From Globisporangium splendens (taxonomy: Eukaryota > Oomycota > Peronosporomycetes > Pythiales > Pythiaceae), in assembly GCA_006386115.1 (NCBI GenBank), contig VFIW01000061.1, positions 186,001 through 250,000 on the forward strand: 64,000 nt of DNA, read 5' to 3'. The notes beneath the pieces were generated by a model. It did no database searches, had not been told where the DNA came from, and saw only the letters and a program-made list of their open reading frames with translations. Positions 41,421 to 52,408 of the stretch are shown here, in pieces (the stretch's first letter is position 1; each line of letters opens with the position of its first letter). The position numbers and the translations under genes are program-made.

Positions 41421-42857
41421 CTACAGACCTGCTGCCTTGAGCACGTTGATACGGCCATGACCGAAGATGTTGTTGGGGAACACGTTGTCTGAAGTCCCTC
41501 CGCAGGTTCGACCGCTTGAAATCAGTGTGCTGGTGTCGGTTGTTGACTGGAGTGCAGCAAGAATTTGGTCGTACGTTAGTTTTGGGTTCGCGCTCAGCAA
41601 AAGTGCGACAGCGCCAGCGACGTGAGGGGAAGCCATGCTAGTACCCGAATTGAGTTTGTAGAGGTTGTCGCCAGTACTATCAGCAGAGTAGATGTCACCG
41701 CCAGGAGCCGTGACTTCTGGCTTCAAAAGTCCCGTCAGAGTCGGACCTGTGCCACTGAAAGCAAGCAAGGAATCATCAGCGTTCGTCGCTCCGACAGCGA
41801 TAACGTTTGGATCATCGCCTGGTGATTTGATGGTCCCGCAATTTGGGAGCACGTTGCCACTCGCAAACACAGGGATTATGCCAGCTTGGCGCCATGCAGC
41901 AATGATCGCAGCGTAGCGTGTGCTCCCACCGAACCCAACTGACCAACTGTTGTTGATCACATGAGGCGCCTTGGAGCAGTCTGGATTGTTTCCGTTCGTG
42001 TCGGTAGGGCAGAGCATGAATTGAGTGCATGCGACCATATCCGACTCCAGACACATCGTCGCTCGGCAGGATTTACAGGCAGACCACTTCGCACCTGGAG
42101 CCACACCGATGCCGTTGCGACCCACAGCCGACCCAGCAACATGTGTCCCATGACCGTCTTCATCGTACGGCTCAGCAGCATGACGTTCAGGATCTAACCA
42201 TCCGTACTCTCCGAGGAAGTTGCCGCGCAGTGCCTCGTGAGTTCCACGAACACCAGAATCGATCACACCGACGACAATGCTCTGACCGGTTACTCCGTTT
42301 GCCCACAACTCAGGCGCTCGAACTTTTTGAATCCCCCAAGCAGAAGGGTTCGTCACAAAAGAGGAGCTCGTCGAGTTGTTCAGGTCACTGTCAGACGAAC
42401 CGGCAGCCAGCGCCTTGGGAAGTTCGAACACGGATTCCTCTCGGATCTCAACGATGGACGAGACCTGCGCCAATTGCTCCACAAGCTCGAAAGTGGCGCC
42501 CTCAATGAACACTTGGTTCGTGATCCAAAAGCTCGTCGTCTTCGTGAACAGCGGGGTGGCAGTCGCCGCTTCCTTGCTCAACACAGCGGTCACGTCCTGC
42601 TGGGAGCGTGTGGCGGACTGCGTCAGGGACTCGACCAAGTGCGAGATCTGCTGGCCGCGGTCACTGAACGCTGCTTCTTTCTGACTCGACAAGACGCCTT
42701 CCGTTCCGTCCTTCATGGTGACGATGAGGTTGACGGTTCCTTGCTTTCGCAGAGCGCGGTGGACACTGCGATCGACGCGAGGCACGCCGGAGCCATTGAC
42801 CAGGGACGACACAGCGGCAGTGGCGACCAGAATGGTCATGAGCTTCTTGAAGACCAT
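41421..42857 (-). CDS. Secreted subtilisin-like serine protease (S8), inverted paralog
   Basis: 478 aa from the ATG at 42857, the same length as the copy at 6724; the longer open frame to 42911 is not needed. Signal peptide, I9-like propeptide and triad are all present (VVGVIDSG Asp, GHGTHVAG His, SGTSMASPHVAG Ser, FASGN Asn), so it should be active. The first 150 residues differ from the other copy at only about six positions, while the catalytic domain differs at some 50 of 300. Differences cluster around surface or substrate-facing loops such as CLESDM-flanking residues, NNSWSVGFGG and the SPGDDPNV loop. The 5' end lies in the shared conversion block. Flanked on its 3' side by LINE copy 2 and, upstream, by LINE copy 3 at 1.2 kb. 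Confidence 0.93.
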   Translation of the reverse strand: MVFKKLMTILVATAAVSSLVNGSGVPRVDRSVHRALRKQGTVNLIVTMKDGTEGVLSSQKEAAFSDRGQQISHLVESLTQSATRSQQDVTAVLSKEAATATPLFTKTTSFWITNQVFIEGATFELVEQLAQVSSIVEIREESVFELPKALAAGSSDSDLNNSTSSSFVTNPSAWGIQKVRAPELWANGVTGQSIVVGVIDSGVRGTHEALRGNFLGEYGWLDPERHAAEPYDEDGHGTHVAGSAVGRNGIGVAPGAKWSACKSCRATMCLESDMVACTQFMLCPTDTNGNNPDCSKAPHVINNSWSVGFGGSTRYAAIIAAWRQAGIIPVFASGNVLPNCGTIKSPGDDPNVIAVGATNADDSLLAFSGTGPTLTGLLKPEVTAPGGDIYSADSTGDNLYKLNSGTSMASPHVAGAVALLLSANPKLTYDQILAALQSTTDTSTLISSGRTCGGTSDNVFPNNIFGHGRINVLKAAGL

Positions 42858-42900
42858 TTTGGAGAGACTTGAGTTTCTTGGCGAGCTGGAGATGTTGCTG
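42363..42900 (-). repeat. 538-bp block shared with 6681-7218 (inverted)
   Basis: The reverse complement of the block at 6681-7218, without indels and nearly identical over its first 300 bp. See that entry. Confidence 0.8.
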
Positions 42901-44025
42901 ACAGGCTGCAAATGAGCGAATGAGAGTCGGGTGGTCTAACAGAAAGCCGCTTGTGCTGCAAAAACTAGAGGCAGATGCAATGGTCGACACACCTGCATAC
43001 GGTAACATCTCGCATGGACGCGATCGGCTCCAGTGGGCACTAATCAAGTTGTGACAACGCCAGAGTGGACTTGACCGTCACCTTGGCGTTCATGAAGGGC
43101 ATTGATCATTCTGTCCTTACTTAGTGTCCTTTTAAAATCGATGTTTTGCTTGGGTTCGACATGATGCATTTGTCAATGAGATGAAGCAAAAACTTCACAT
43201 TTGTATGATTGTATAAACTGAAATACACCCATATTGACTTATGCAGTGTTGTTGTGTCGTCCAGGTGAGTGTAATCAGAGATGGGGAATGCCAGAGTAGG
43301 CAGTTGTGCAATTTCGGGGTGAATGCAATGATGGAAGTGGTACGCTTTAATTTGCTGATGCGCTGCAACGCTCTCGCTTCAAGCTGCATCTGCGTTACTG
43401 CACTCGCCCTCACAAAGTGCAGACCTATGACAGTTGACCTCCAAAAGACTTGGTTGTCTTTTCCAATGCCCTTCATTCGAGCCAGAGGTTGGAAAAAGCG
43501 TGGGCTTGCTCCTCCTCTCTCGAGAACCCTTCGAGAGACCCTGTCACCAGGAGAATGTGTTTCTTCGTCTCCGAGCGCATGAGACACTGCCCTAACAGAG
43601 CTGAGGTACACGTAAGGTGGTTACACTCAACATAGCGTGGAAAGCATCATGAGGGACAGGGAGATGAAGAAATGGTCGAGTGCTGTACGACTGGATTACA
43701 TGTGGTGTCTGCATTCAAAGGCAAGATGTTGCATAGACCCAATTTAGACCCCCGCGAACATACATCTCAAACAGTGCAGAGGAGGCAGTGATTCCCTTCA
43801 ACCATCCATGCCTTAACCAGAAAACCACAGGAGAGTGTGAGACCCTCTGCCTCCCCAAGTGCGTCTTCGATTCCTTCGAAGTATCAATGTAGAGCAGGAA
43901 AAGAACAGACTCACCCTGACCCGAAAAGGACCCACAGACCCGTGAACCAGATCAAAAAAACAGACCTGCATAAAACTGGTCCTGATTTGTCCGACATAGG
44001 CTCTTTTGGAGCCTTGCTTTGAACA
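42901..44025. other. Intergenic
   Basis: The promoter region of the second subtilisin at the left. Frames at 43195-43635 and 43837-44022 have no domains. Nothing else supported. Confidence 0.5.
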
Positions 44026-44039
44026 GTGTCTTAATCTTC
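44026..44039. repeat. Target-site duplication, left flank of LINE copy 3
   Basis: The 14-base word GTGTCTTAATCTTC, repeated exactly at 46642-46655. Confidence 0.94.
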
Positions 44040-46641
44040 TTTATTCTTTATAAGGTGAGGTATATTTAGGTTCATCTTCGTGACCTACAATATCCATTCT
44101 CCTACCTAATCTTCATTGCGAATTTCATCTAGGAGTGTAAATGTGTCTACAGCGCGGATTGCAATAGATCACTTCTGAATGCTAAATAATCTTTGACCAG
44201 GATGGCATGTTCTCTTGGTCCTATGTGAGGCTGCCTTGTGTTGTCCAATGACCTTGGGTCTTCCGAACTTCGCATAAGCCAATGCATGACGTCGTTGTCA
44301 AGATCCTGGGTGAGATTGTTGAAAGCAGCTCTTTGAGTTGGGAAGTGGACCTGCGTTGAGGTTCTGGTGTCCATGGCTAGGTTGGCGGCTGAGTCCGCCA
44401 TCTTGTTGAAGGCACGGTAGTGATGGTACCATCCTCGGATGTCGATGCAATCCGCGAGTCGTCGACTTGTCTGGTATAAACGTGCCAATCGGTGCTGTCG
44501 AGGGGACCGATGCATTCGCTGTTGGGAGATAATGAGTGCACTGTCTCCAATCACGTACAACGGTTCGAAGTGACTGCGTTGGGCTTCTCGGAGTCCGTGT
44601 ATGAGACCCCAGTACTCGGCAAAGTTGTTGGTCGTGTCCTTCCTGCTATACGCCATGCTCGCGGCCAAATTAACTGGCTGTGTGCGAGTCCTTATGGACA
44701 CGCACGATAATGGATCCAGTCCCTCCTGGTCCTGGATTGCCGCGTGATCCACCATCGAAAAACAACAGGTAAACGCCGCGAGTATCACTTGGAGTCAAGG
44801 GGATGGCGTCGGTTTGGCTGAGAAAGCAGTCGACATATGCCTTGAGAACTGCTGCAACCGTGTGACCGTCAGAGTCTCCAGCTTGAGCTTCAGCGAGTCG
44901 TGTGAGGTTTCGCATTCCTGCCTCTAATCTGGTCATCATGATCGCCATCTCAGCAGTCGATTCGATTGGATCCGAATCCATGCGTCGCAGATGCGCACAC
45001 CAAATGGCATGTATGAGCGACGCGCTCATATATCGCCACAGCGTGTGTGCGACGGGATAGAGATGATCTTGGAGATGTTCATTGGAGAACTTGTGTCCGA
45101 TAATGTGTCTCTTGATCGTGGTCCATGCATGCCTTGGAGTATCTGGTAGATCCAGACTGAAGATCCAGATTGCGGGATCGTGACCAGGAGTGATTCCGAT
45201 CTTCGCCCATAGCGCATAAAAGTAGTTCCACACCAGTTTGGCTTTCGGACACTCCCAGAATAGATGTTGAACAGAAGATTGGACAACTTGGGAACATTCG
45301 GGATTCGAGCAGGATAGATCAGCTTTCTCCTAGTTCCACATGGAGAGTCGGTTGGCTTTCAGCCGGAGAAGAGTCTGGGCCGTATAAACTGTAATCCCTG
45401 GGATGTTGTGTAATTCGCTCCACTGGATTAATTGCAGTCCTGGCCACAGAGATCCTGCTGTTTGGACAACTTTGTTGACTGCTGCATCTCGAGTATCTTT
45501 GCCAATTTGTGTCCTCGTTGCTGCAACTTGTTGCCGATAGAAAGATCTGGTGGTATTGTATCGTCCGTTGCCACCCCATAGTTGCACGATTCTTGTGAAA
45601 CGTGGATGTGCATGGAACGACACCTTCTGCCCGTTCAAGTCTCTTGTTGCCATGATGTCACAGTCCAATGCGGAGTGAACTGTATGCGTAGCTTTGACTA
45701 GGGTCGTGTCGACGTGGGTCAGAGTTGCTTCACTGGTGTGCAGATGCCATTCGTGGTTATAGTGACGTTGCCCGTTGTACAGTCGAAGCACATTTGCTTG
45801 CTGTGGTCGATACAGAAGCTGTGGGAAGTTGGATACCAACGTAGCACATAACCGCTCGAGCGCTCGAATAGACGGCCGGGAGAATCCGGAGATTCCACAT
45901 GTTGGGATGAAGTTAAGCACTCCTGGTCTTATCCACTCCCATCGAAGTATGTCGCCCAGTTGTGCTGTTCCAACTGATAATGATGTGTGAGCAAGCTTGT
46001 AAGGGGAGCCGTTGGAATCAAGAAGCCACCCATCTGCAGTCGAGGTCATGTATGGCAGCCATTCTGCACAGAATGTCCCGCGTAGCTTTCGTCCTTCAGC
46101 GATGATACCTGGAAGCCTGTCAGACATTTTAGAGCTGAGGTCGATCTGGAACACATCGCGGTCCCATTGAGTCTGCACAATTGTCGACTTGAAGTGCTCG
46201 TAACACCAACGTACATTATCACGTTCTCTGGGCTCGTAGGGTCGAGAATGGAGCGACGCACATAATGCTGCGCCAGTTGTCCACATGTTATCACGAAGCT
46301 GGGGTGGCCGCCTTGGAATTGCATCGAGCGGCGTGATGTACGTCGAAGAATCCCTTGTGTTGTGCAGCAAGATTTCCCCGATGACCTGATCGATGTGAGA
46401 GGTAGTGATTGCCCATTTGGAGACTGCTGTGGCGCTCATCGTCATCAGCTCAGTTCTGATGTTGGGTACTGACAAGCCTCCATTCATTTTTTGAGCTCAG
46501 CTTGTTCTTCCTTCATCCACGGTTTCGCAGGCTTACCATTCCTTGAGCCCCAGACAAATAGTTTCACTAGGTCGTGCAGCTGATTGACAATAGCCGTAGA
46601 GGGCCAGGAGTGCCTGGCCACGTAAAGCACCTTGGGTATTG
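44040..46641 (-). mobile_element. LINE copy 3, 5'-truncated (2.6 kb), defective
   Basis: Bounded by an exact 14-bp target-site duplication, so the ends are certain. It contains the end of the RT/connection region (from about 46640), the Cys/His region and RNase H, then the common 3' UTR and tail. Three lesions relative to the sister copies: a one-base loss in a T run near 46490; the TAG at 45330-45332 between the RT end and the zinc-finger part (shared with copy 1); and a two-base loss near 44667 in RNase H. Unlike copy 1, the C run near 44800 is intact, so 45329-44670 reads straight from the Cys/His region into RNase H. Comparing the copies allows the ancestral frame to be inferred. Confidence 0.95.
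45330..46487 (-). pseudogene. LINE copy 3: RT connection-region fragment
   Basis: 385 codons matching the C-terminal part of ORF2 in copy 1 with high identity, from MNGGLSVPNIRTELM to RLKANRLSMWN followed by TAG. It is out of frame with the preceding part because of the short T run. No catalytic RT residues are included. Dead fragment. Confidence 0.88.
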
Positions 46642-46655
46642 GTGTCTTAATCTTC
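46642..46655. repeat. Target-site duplication, right flank of LINE copy 3
   Basis: Exact match to 44026-44039; marks the truncation point of the element. Confidence 0.94.
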
Positions 46656-47073
46656 ACCTTTGGATCGACTTTGAAGTTTGTGGCTGCATTTGATTCGGCC
46701 GAGCACGTTAAAGCGGAAGAAGTCTGCTTTTTCTGAACTGTTCATATCGCATTTACAGGAATTTGTGCACTCGGTCGGCTGTATCATACAACTGTACCAG
46801 CGAGATCAAAGCTCTTGTGCATCTCCGCAACCAATTTCTGACACAGATCATGGCATTCATCACGCTTTACTTGTCACTATAAACTCCGTTTCGACAGTTC
46901 ATTTGTTCGAATTTTTCATCTAGTAACACAGGTATCCTATGTATCTCTTCGCGATCATGAGATGGAAAGATGTGTGTGTTATTGTGCTGCACGGTGTTCC
47001 CACCAGGGACAAATACAAAGCCTGTTCGTAAATTGAAACTGCACACAGGAATTCTAAAAGAAAACACTCGCTT
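46656..47073. other. Intergenic, 3' flank of M96-like gene
   Basis: No gene supported; chance frames only. Confidence 0.5.
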
Positions 47074-48633
47074 TCACTTGGCTTTTGAGTCAAAGAGCAT
47101 GTTTTCGACGGTCTGATAACGCACATCGAAAACTCGCTGGTACGACGGGATGGCTAGCTCCAGGATTCTCTCGAGTTGGTTGGGGCGATCTGGCTTCAAC
47201 GTGTCCTCGATGGAGGCTCCTAGCTTTGCCAGCATACACGATTGCATCACACTCATCCCCGGATTCCCGGGCACGCGTTGAATCACAATCCAGACTTTCT
47301 CACGCATAGGCACACTCTGGCACCCATTTAGCTCCACAGAGTCTTGAGGCCACTCTGCTGAGCCCTCCCAGCACACTACAATGCGATCTTTGCTGGCGAA
47401 ATAGCGTTTACTGACCGCACGCACAGCGGCTTGCAAGCAACGGTCTTCATCCTCGTCGCTTCCTTCACCTAGGCTGAGTGTGATGGTTTTTTTCATGAGC
47501 ACTACATTATCGTTGCGAAAGAAGAGCTACAAAGTGATGCCAACACCAACAGTGTGTCGTCAGAGCATTGCAACATTAAACGAAACAAGTGCCAGTCGTA
47601 ATTTGCGTACCTCACTCACCCCGTGCTCCCATTCCACGGATTCTGTCCGCACTAATCGCCACACCGCATCACTAACCGCTTGGAACTCGAACGGTAGCAG
47701 TTTGACGCTGCGCACTTGAAGATTCGTTTGTTGTTCGCCATCGAGAATAACTTGCGCGTCATTGAAATCCCTCATTGTTTTGAACAAATTGTGGCCGGCA
47801 AATACACCTTCCGTTTGCGCAAAAGTCGCATCTAGTGTCCCGTTGAGTGCTTCGTAAAAAAACTCCCAATCGGCGTTGTTGATCATGGATTCCGTGTCAG
47901 ATTTCTTAGGCAAACTGTGGCAATCGAGTAAACCGGGAAGCTACATAGAGAAAGAGATATGGCGCTGTGAAGGTCAGTACGGGTAGCGCACAGCATCCCA
48001 GAGCAACACTCATGGATAAGGAAAAACACGCACCAGTCGAGCACTGTCGCTTCTCCTCAACTCGTCGGCCAGTCGATGAGTGAACCTCAGATGCACTTGC
48101 AGCATCTTTCGAAGATGAACATTTACCTCTTTGGACCTGTTCAATTTGTCCCGCTTTTCCAAGTTCATGGATTTGGTTTCCGACTTTTCCTTTCGCGACG
48201 CGGATTCCTTCGCTGCCGCCGACGCACGGAGCACATCGAGGTTGCGTTGCAAATCCAGCACCGTGACGCGCAGCGTGTCCAGCTGATCTTTCGGACGGAT
48301 GCGGCGCTTGGGTGCTTTCTTCTTCGTCTTGGGCAACCGAGGTCTCAACGCGAGCGCGATCGCTCGTCTGTGTCGTTGCGCAGCTCTGGCGATTTCGATT
48401 GGAGGGAAATTGACCCCACTGCCAGAATGAGACGGTGCGGCTGCATGAACAAACTGCTCTTGATCCAGGACAGGTCTGCAGTCGTCGACGTTGGTGCCTG
48501 CCAAGAAGTGGTCGAGCGCGCTCAAGTCGTCGCAATAATCCGAGGAGAGCGAGCTGCGGGGAAACCCGGGCGAGGGGGCTGAGGACGCGCAATCGAGCAG
48601 GTCGTGGTGGCGCAAAGGCTCAAATTCGGACAT
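47074..48633 (-). CDS. M96-like protein, three-exon clade B
   Basis: Minus-strand exons 48034-48633, 47611-47904 and 47074-47526, giving 448 aa; both introns are phase 0. Donors are GTGCGT and GTACGC, acceptors AAG and TAG, at the same protein positions as in the three sister genes to the right. ATG at 48633 (MSEFEPLRHHDLLDC). An acidic N-terminus leads to a basic region and zipper (KRRIRPKDQLDTLRVTVLDL), then a second helix (HLRFTHRLADELRR) ending exon 1. Exon 2 holds WEFFYEALNGTLDATFAQ and KLLPFEFQAVSDAVWR. Exon 3 holds KRYFASKDRIVVCWEGSAEW, VWIVIQRVPGNPGMSVMQSC and the C-terminal helix IPSYQRVFDVRYQTVENMLF. The START-like half is inferred from this layout. Intact, next to a pseudogene copy on the same strand. 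Confidence 0.83.
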
Positions 48634-49079
48634 GACGCAAGACTCGATGTGAGTTGAGTCCTTCGAGGCTCGCAGCCGTTGTTGAAAGCACTGGCGAACG
48701 TTCAGTTGACGACCACGCGGGAAGGAAGGAAGCAGAGTGATGTGTGACACGTACAGGAGGAAAGAGATGGTGATGATTTTCTGGTCATTGAGATGGGAGA
48801 GCAATCTGCTGGGATCTGGAGCCTCCTTATTCTAGGTGACACTTGAGATAAAAGGGGTGATTTGACTAAAGTGGTATCCTGTTTAGGATTTAAAGAGGTT
48901 TTGCGTTACCACTTGTCTTTTCAGTGATTATGCTCGGTCAATAGATGGTGCTTTGTAATCGTCGTCTCTGCTTCCACTTCCTGATCTCTCTGTTCTCCGA
49001 GTCAAATTCGCATTCTCAAATCCCATTACAGCAGCAGCTGCCGCCGCCGCAACTGTGTCCTCAGTTCCCGCGTCGCCTA

Positions 49080-50145
49080 CGCTGCTTGGAGATCGATTCC
49101 CCAATGGTAGCATGCAAAAGTCATCTTCTGGCTCCCCTTCAGCTCCACGAGCTCTTGTGGCCACTCCGCCGAGCTCCCAGCACACCACGATGCAATCCTT
49201 GCTGACAAAACCTCTTGCTGATCAGAAAGTTTATTGTTTTTATAAGCACCACGTTATCATTACGACAGAAGAGCTACAAAAGTGGGAATCGAGACAACAA
49301 AAGTACAATGCATGCCACAGCACTGATTTAAAAAATAGTATCATCGAGATCGTCAACGTACCTCACTCATGCCGCACTCCCATTCCACGGATTCAGACTT
49401 TGCCTGCCGCTGTGCTGACCGCTTGGAACTCAAACTGGAGCACTTTGGTGTTGCGAAATTGTAAATCAGTCCGAGATCGCATCTAACTTCATTGTGCGGC
49501 GTTTGTAGAAAATCGCATAGGGATTCCACGTCAGATCTCTCAGACAACATGTGGCAATGAAATAAACTGGAAAGCTGCGGAATGCAGAGAAAAGAAGGGT
49601 GACAGTATGATCAATACGGTGGCGCTTTGCACCTGACAGCAAGCCCTCATGAAGAAATAATTGCATGTACCAGCTGGTTGCTTTCGTTTTTCTTAACTCG
49701 TCGCCGAGTCGATGGGAGAATCGGAGGTGCGCCTTCATCGCCCTCCGAAGGCGAACATTTTCCGTTTGTACCTTGTTGGGTCTTTTGATTCTATCACGAT
49801 TTTCCGAGTCCGCGGCGACAGCTTTTGAATTTCCGTTTCCTGACGCGAATTCGTTTGCTGTTTGAGTTGCAACGTAATCTCGACTTACTGCTGCCGGTGC
49901 TCGCATTAAGTCGAGATGGCGCTGCAACTCAAACGAGGCGAGGCGCAAGGCGTCCAGCTCTTGTTTCGGCCAAATGCGTGGCTTAGGTGCTTGCTGGTCT
50001 CCTCGACGTCCGAGTCGGCCAAGAAGTGATGGAGGATGCTGAGATCGTCCAAAAGATCGAATGAGAGCGAACTGGAGACAAAGCCAGATGAGGGACTGAG
50101 GAGCAAGCAATCCATCAGAGGGTTGAGACCACTGGGGCAGTCCAT
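49080..50145 (-). pseudogene. M96-like clade B pseudogene
   Basis: A tandem relic of the neighbour at 47074. The start (50145, MDCPSGLNPLMDCLL) matches its N-terminus. About 160 bp of exon 1 is then missing with a frame change, after which PKPRIWPKQELDALRLASFE and LRFSHRLGDELRK are readable. Exon 2 survives only as its first residues and its end (ESVEWECGMSE); the middle is deleted. Exon 3 starts with LFCRNDNVVLIK near 49272, then shifts frame (VVCWELGGVA), and the C-terminal helix is gone. A 28-bp imperfect inverted repeat lies within exon 1 at 49861-49935. Clearly non-functional. Confidence 0.85.
49861..49935. repeat. Imperfect 28-bp inverted repeat with 19-nt loop, inside a pseudogene
   Basis: Arms 49861-49888 and 49908-49935 pair at 25 of 28 positions. 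The right arm, read on the minus strand, encodes the family-conserved FELQRHLDL; the left arm is its inverted copy. This suggests a local inverted duplication, for example replication template switching. Confidence 0.85.
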
Positions 50146-50741
50146 GAATCAAAACTCGACTGTTGTTCTGGGTATGTACCTACTAGGTATCCTAGGTCTT
50201 GCCTAGGCTCAGCACCCTCGTTCAAAGCACCGGCAAAGTTCGGGTGACGAGCATGTGAGTGATCCGATAGCTACATGGCTCTTCGTAAGGGATCAAGTGC
50301 AGGAGAAGCGACAGAGAACGGTGGCTCTCGATGGCAAAACAGTCAGGTGGAGTCTGGTGTTTGCTTCTGCGCAGAACCTCGTTCTTTCAGCTTGTACGCG
50401 ATATAAAGGAGTTTTGGACCTAAACTGTGATCCACCGCATGATTTAACAATCATAAAGAGGTGAGTTCGTTGTCCCCTTGTTTTACAGTGATTATGCAAG
50501 TCTAATCATGGCAACGGTGTTTACGCCAAAGTGGTCTTTTCACAATCAACCTCTTTACAAGTAATAACTGCTGAGTCTCTTATTCAATAAGCTTAAGTTA
50601 TCGATCTCAAAAACACTTTTATAATGCATATCGATTGCTCCAGCTCCCCAATCGCAAATGCGACCTCGACCATCTGCTCCCACTTCCTGATCTCTCGCGT
50701 TCCTCAGTGCATTGTTCTCCAGAAAACAGCAAATCCCGATT
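50146..50741. other. Intergenic between divergent M96-like copies
   Basis: Contains repeated CCTAGG-like words around 50180-50210 and probably the promoter of the gene at 50742. No gene supported. Confidence 0.5.
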
Positions 50742-52281
50742 ATGTCGATGGCCACTTCGTCCGAGATGCTAGTTGGAGACCCATTCGTCGAGGCGCTCGT
50801 GCTCGACGTGCAGCCCAGTTCTCAGCATGAGAGCAGCCTCAGCCGGAGCAACTCGCTCCGCTCGTCCATCCCAGCGCAGGCCACGCTCACGGCGTTTCTC
50901 GCGGAAATGGACCAACTCGACGACCTCGTGCTCTCGTCCGACGAAAGCACTGCGTCCAGTGCGTACCTCCCTCTTAATCTCGAGTCGTTCATCTCGAATG
51001 CAGCCCCAGTAGCCTCTGCAGACGCATCTCGAGCGATCGCTGTGGCGTTGGAACCGGCGCGTCGCACGCCGCGAGTGCTCAAGCGACGGATCCGACCCAA
51101 GGAAGAGATCGAGACGCTGCGCATCACGGCGACCAAGTTGCAGCAGCAGCTTGATGATATGCAAACCAAGATCGCGCCGTCGCGAGATCCGACGTCGAGT
51201 GAGGTCGTGCCGGCCAAACTGTTGCGGATGTCTCCCCCACGACTTCCGGAAGAGACCGAGCAAGAACGGGAGAACCGCGAGCTGAGGCAGCAGCTTAAAT
51301 CGCAGTTGACTTTCGCTGATCGGTTGGGCAAAGAGCTAATCAAGTGCCAGAAGGATACGGTACGTGCCGTGTCTATAGCCTTGCGTTGTTGTTTATTTTC
51401 CTAGTCGGACTAATGCCCTGTCTAACACTTGCTATCTACGACTTGGTTAGACGTCTGCAGTTGGAACGTCAGACTTGACGACAACCACGTCGACGGAGCT
51501 CACCAGCTCGGATTACATTATCTTCTACGAGGCATTGGCGGGCAAATTGGACACGATCTACACCGAATTGAAGAGCGTCTTTGACGACATTGACCTTCTT
51601 TCGTCTCCAATTCCCGAGTTCAAGGACGCGCAGATCGTTTATGACGATGACCAGATCGCGACTTTGCAGTTCCGCGATGCCAAAGTGACCCCGTTTGACT
51701 TTCCATACGTTTGCGACACGGCGTGGCAATTTGCCAGGTCCGAAGCAGTGAACAGCGGCCAAGACTCAAGCGAGGTAAGTCACGTGTCTGGATTCTCCAT
51801 TCGTTATTTGCTCCGAGCTGACACTAGTTTTTTTTTTTCCTTTCTATTGCAGCTCATACTTCAGGATAATGACGTCTTACTCGTGAAGAAGCCGTTCGTA
51901 ATTCAGTCTGAAGACGATCCGGACCACGAGATCCACGTCCCTGTCCGCGCTGTCGCAAAGCGATTCATGAGCAAAGACCGCATGGTGGTCTGCTGGGATG
52001 GCACGGCCGAGTGGCCGCGTGAGCTGGTCGACTCCCAACAGACACGAAGTGTCCCCATGTATGAAAGGGGCTGGGGCATGGTTACGCCGATGCCAGGGTG
52101 CCCTGGCATGAGTACCCTGCAAATGTGCATGCTCACGAAGCCTGGGGTCTCGGACGCGCGGCTTCTGAGCCGACGAGAAGACCTCGCGCAGCTCGTGATT
52201 CCTTCGTATCAGAGAATGCTCGACTCCCGCTACCAGATGGTGGAAAACATGTTGTTTGACAAAAAGCTCTCTCGAGTGTGA
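50742..52281 (+). CDS. M96-like protein, three-exon clade B
   Basis: Exons 50742-51359, 51451-51774 and 51853-52281, giving 456 aa. Donors GTACGT and GTAAGT, acceptors TTAG and TTGCAG, both introns phase 0. I use the ATG at 50742 (MSMATSS), with a second Met two codons on. The N-terminus includes FLAEMDQLDDLV and a Ser-rich acidic part. Basic region and zipper: KRRIRPKEEIETLRITATKL. Exon 1 ends after ADRLGKELIKCQKDT. Exon 2: DYIIFYEALAGKLDTIYTEL and VTPFDFPYVCDTAWQF. Exon 3: VAKRFMSKDRMVVCWDGTAE, ERGWGMVTPMPGCPGMSTLQ and IPSYQRMLDSRYQMVENMLF. All conserved family blocks are present. It is separated by only 127 bp from the converging dehydrogenase gene. Confidence 0.87.
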
Positions 52282-52408
52282 AAGGAAAAAAGTGCTTGTG
52301 AGAGGAGTTTGACTGCTTGTATAGATTCTCATGTTCGTAATTCTAATCGAGAGACGCTTCAGTCCGAGAGTTATTTGAACTTCACTTTTGAAAGTGGCTA
52401 TTTGTTTT

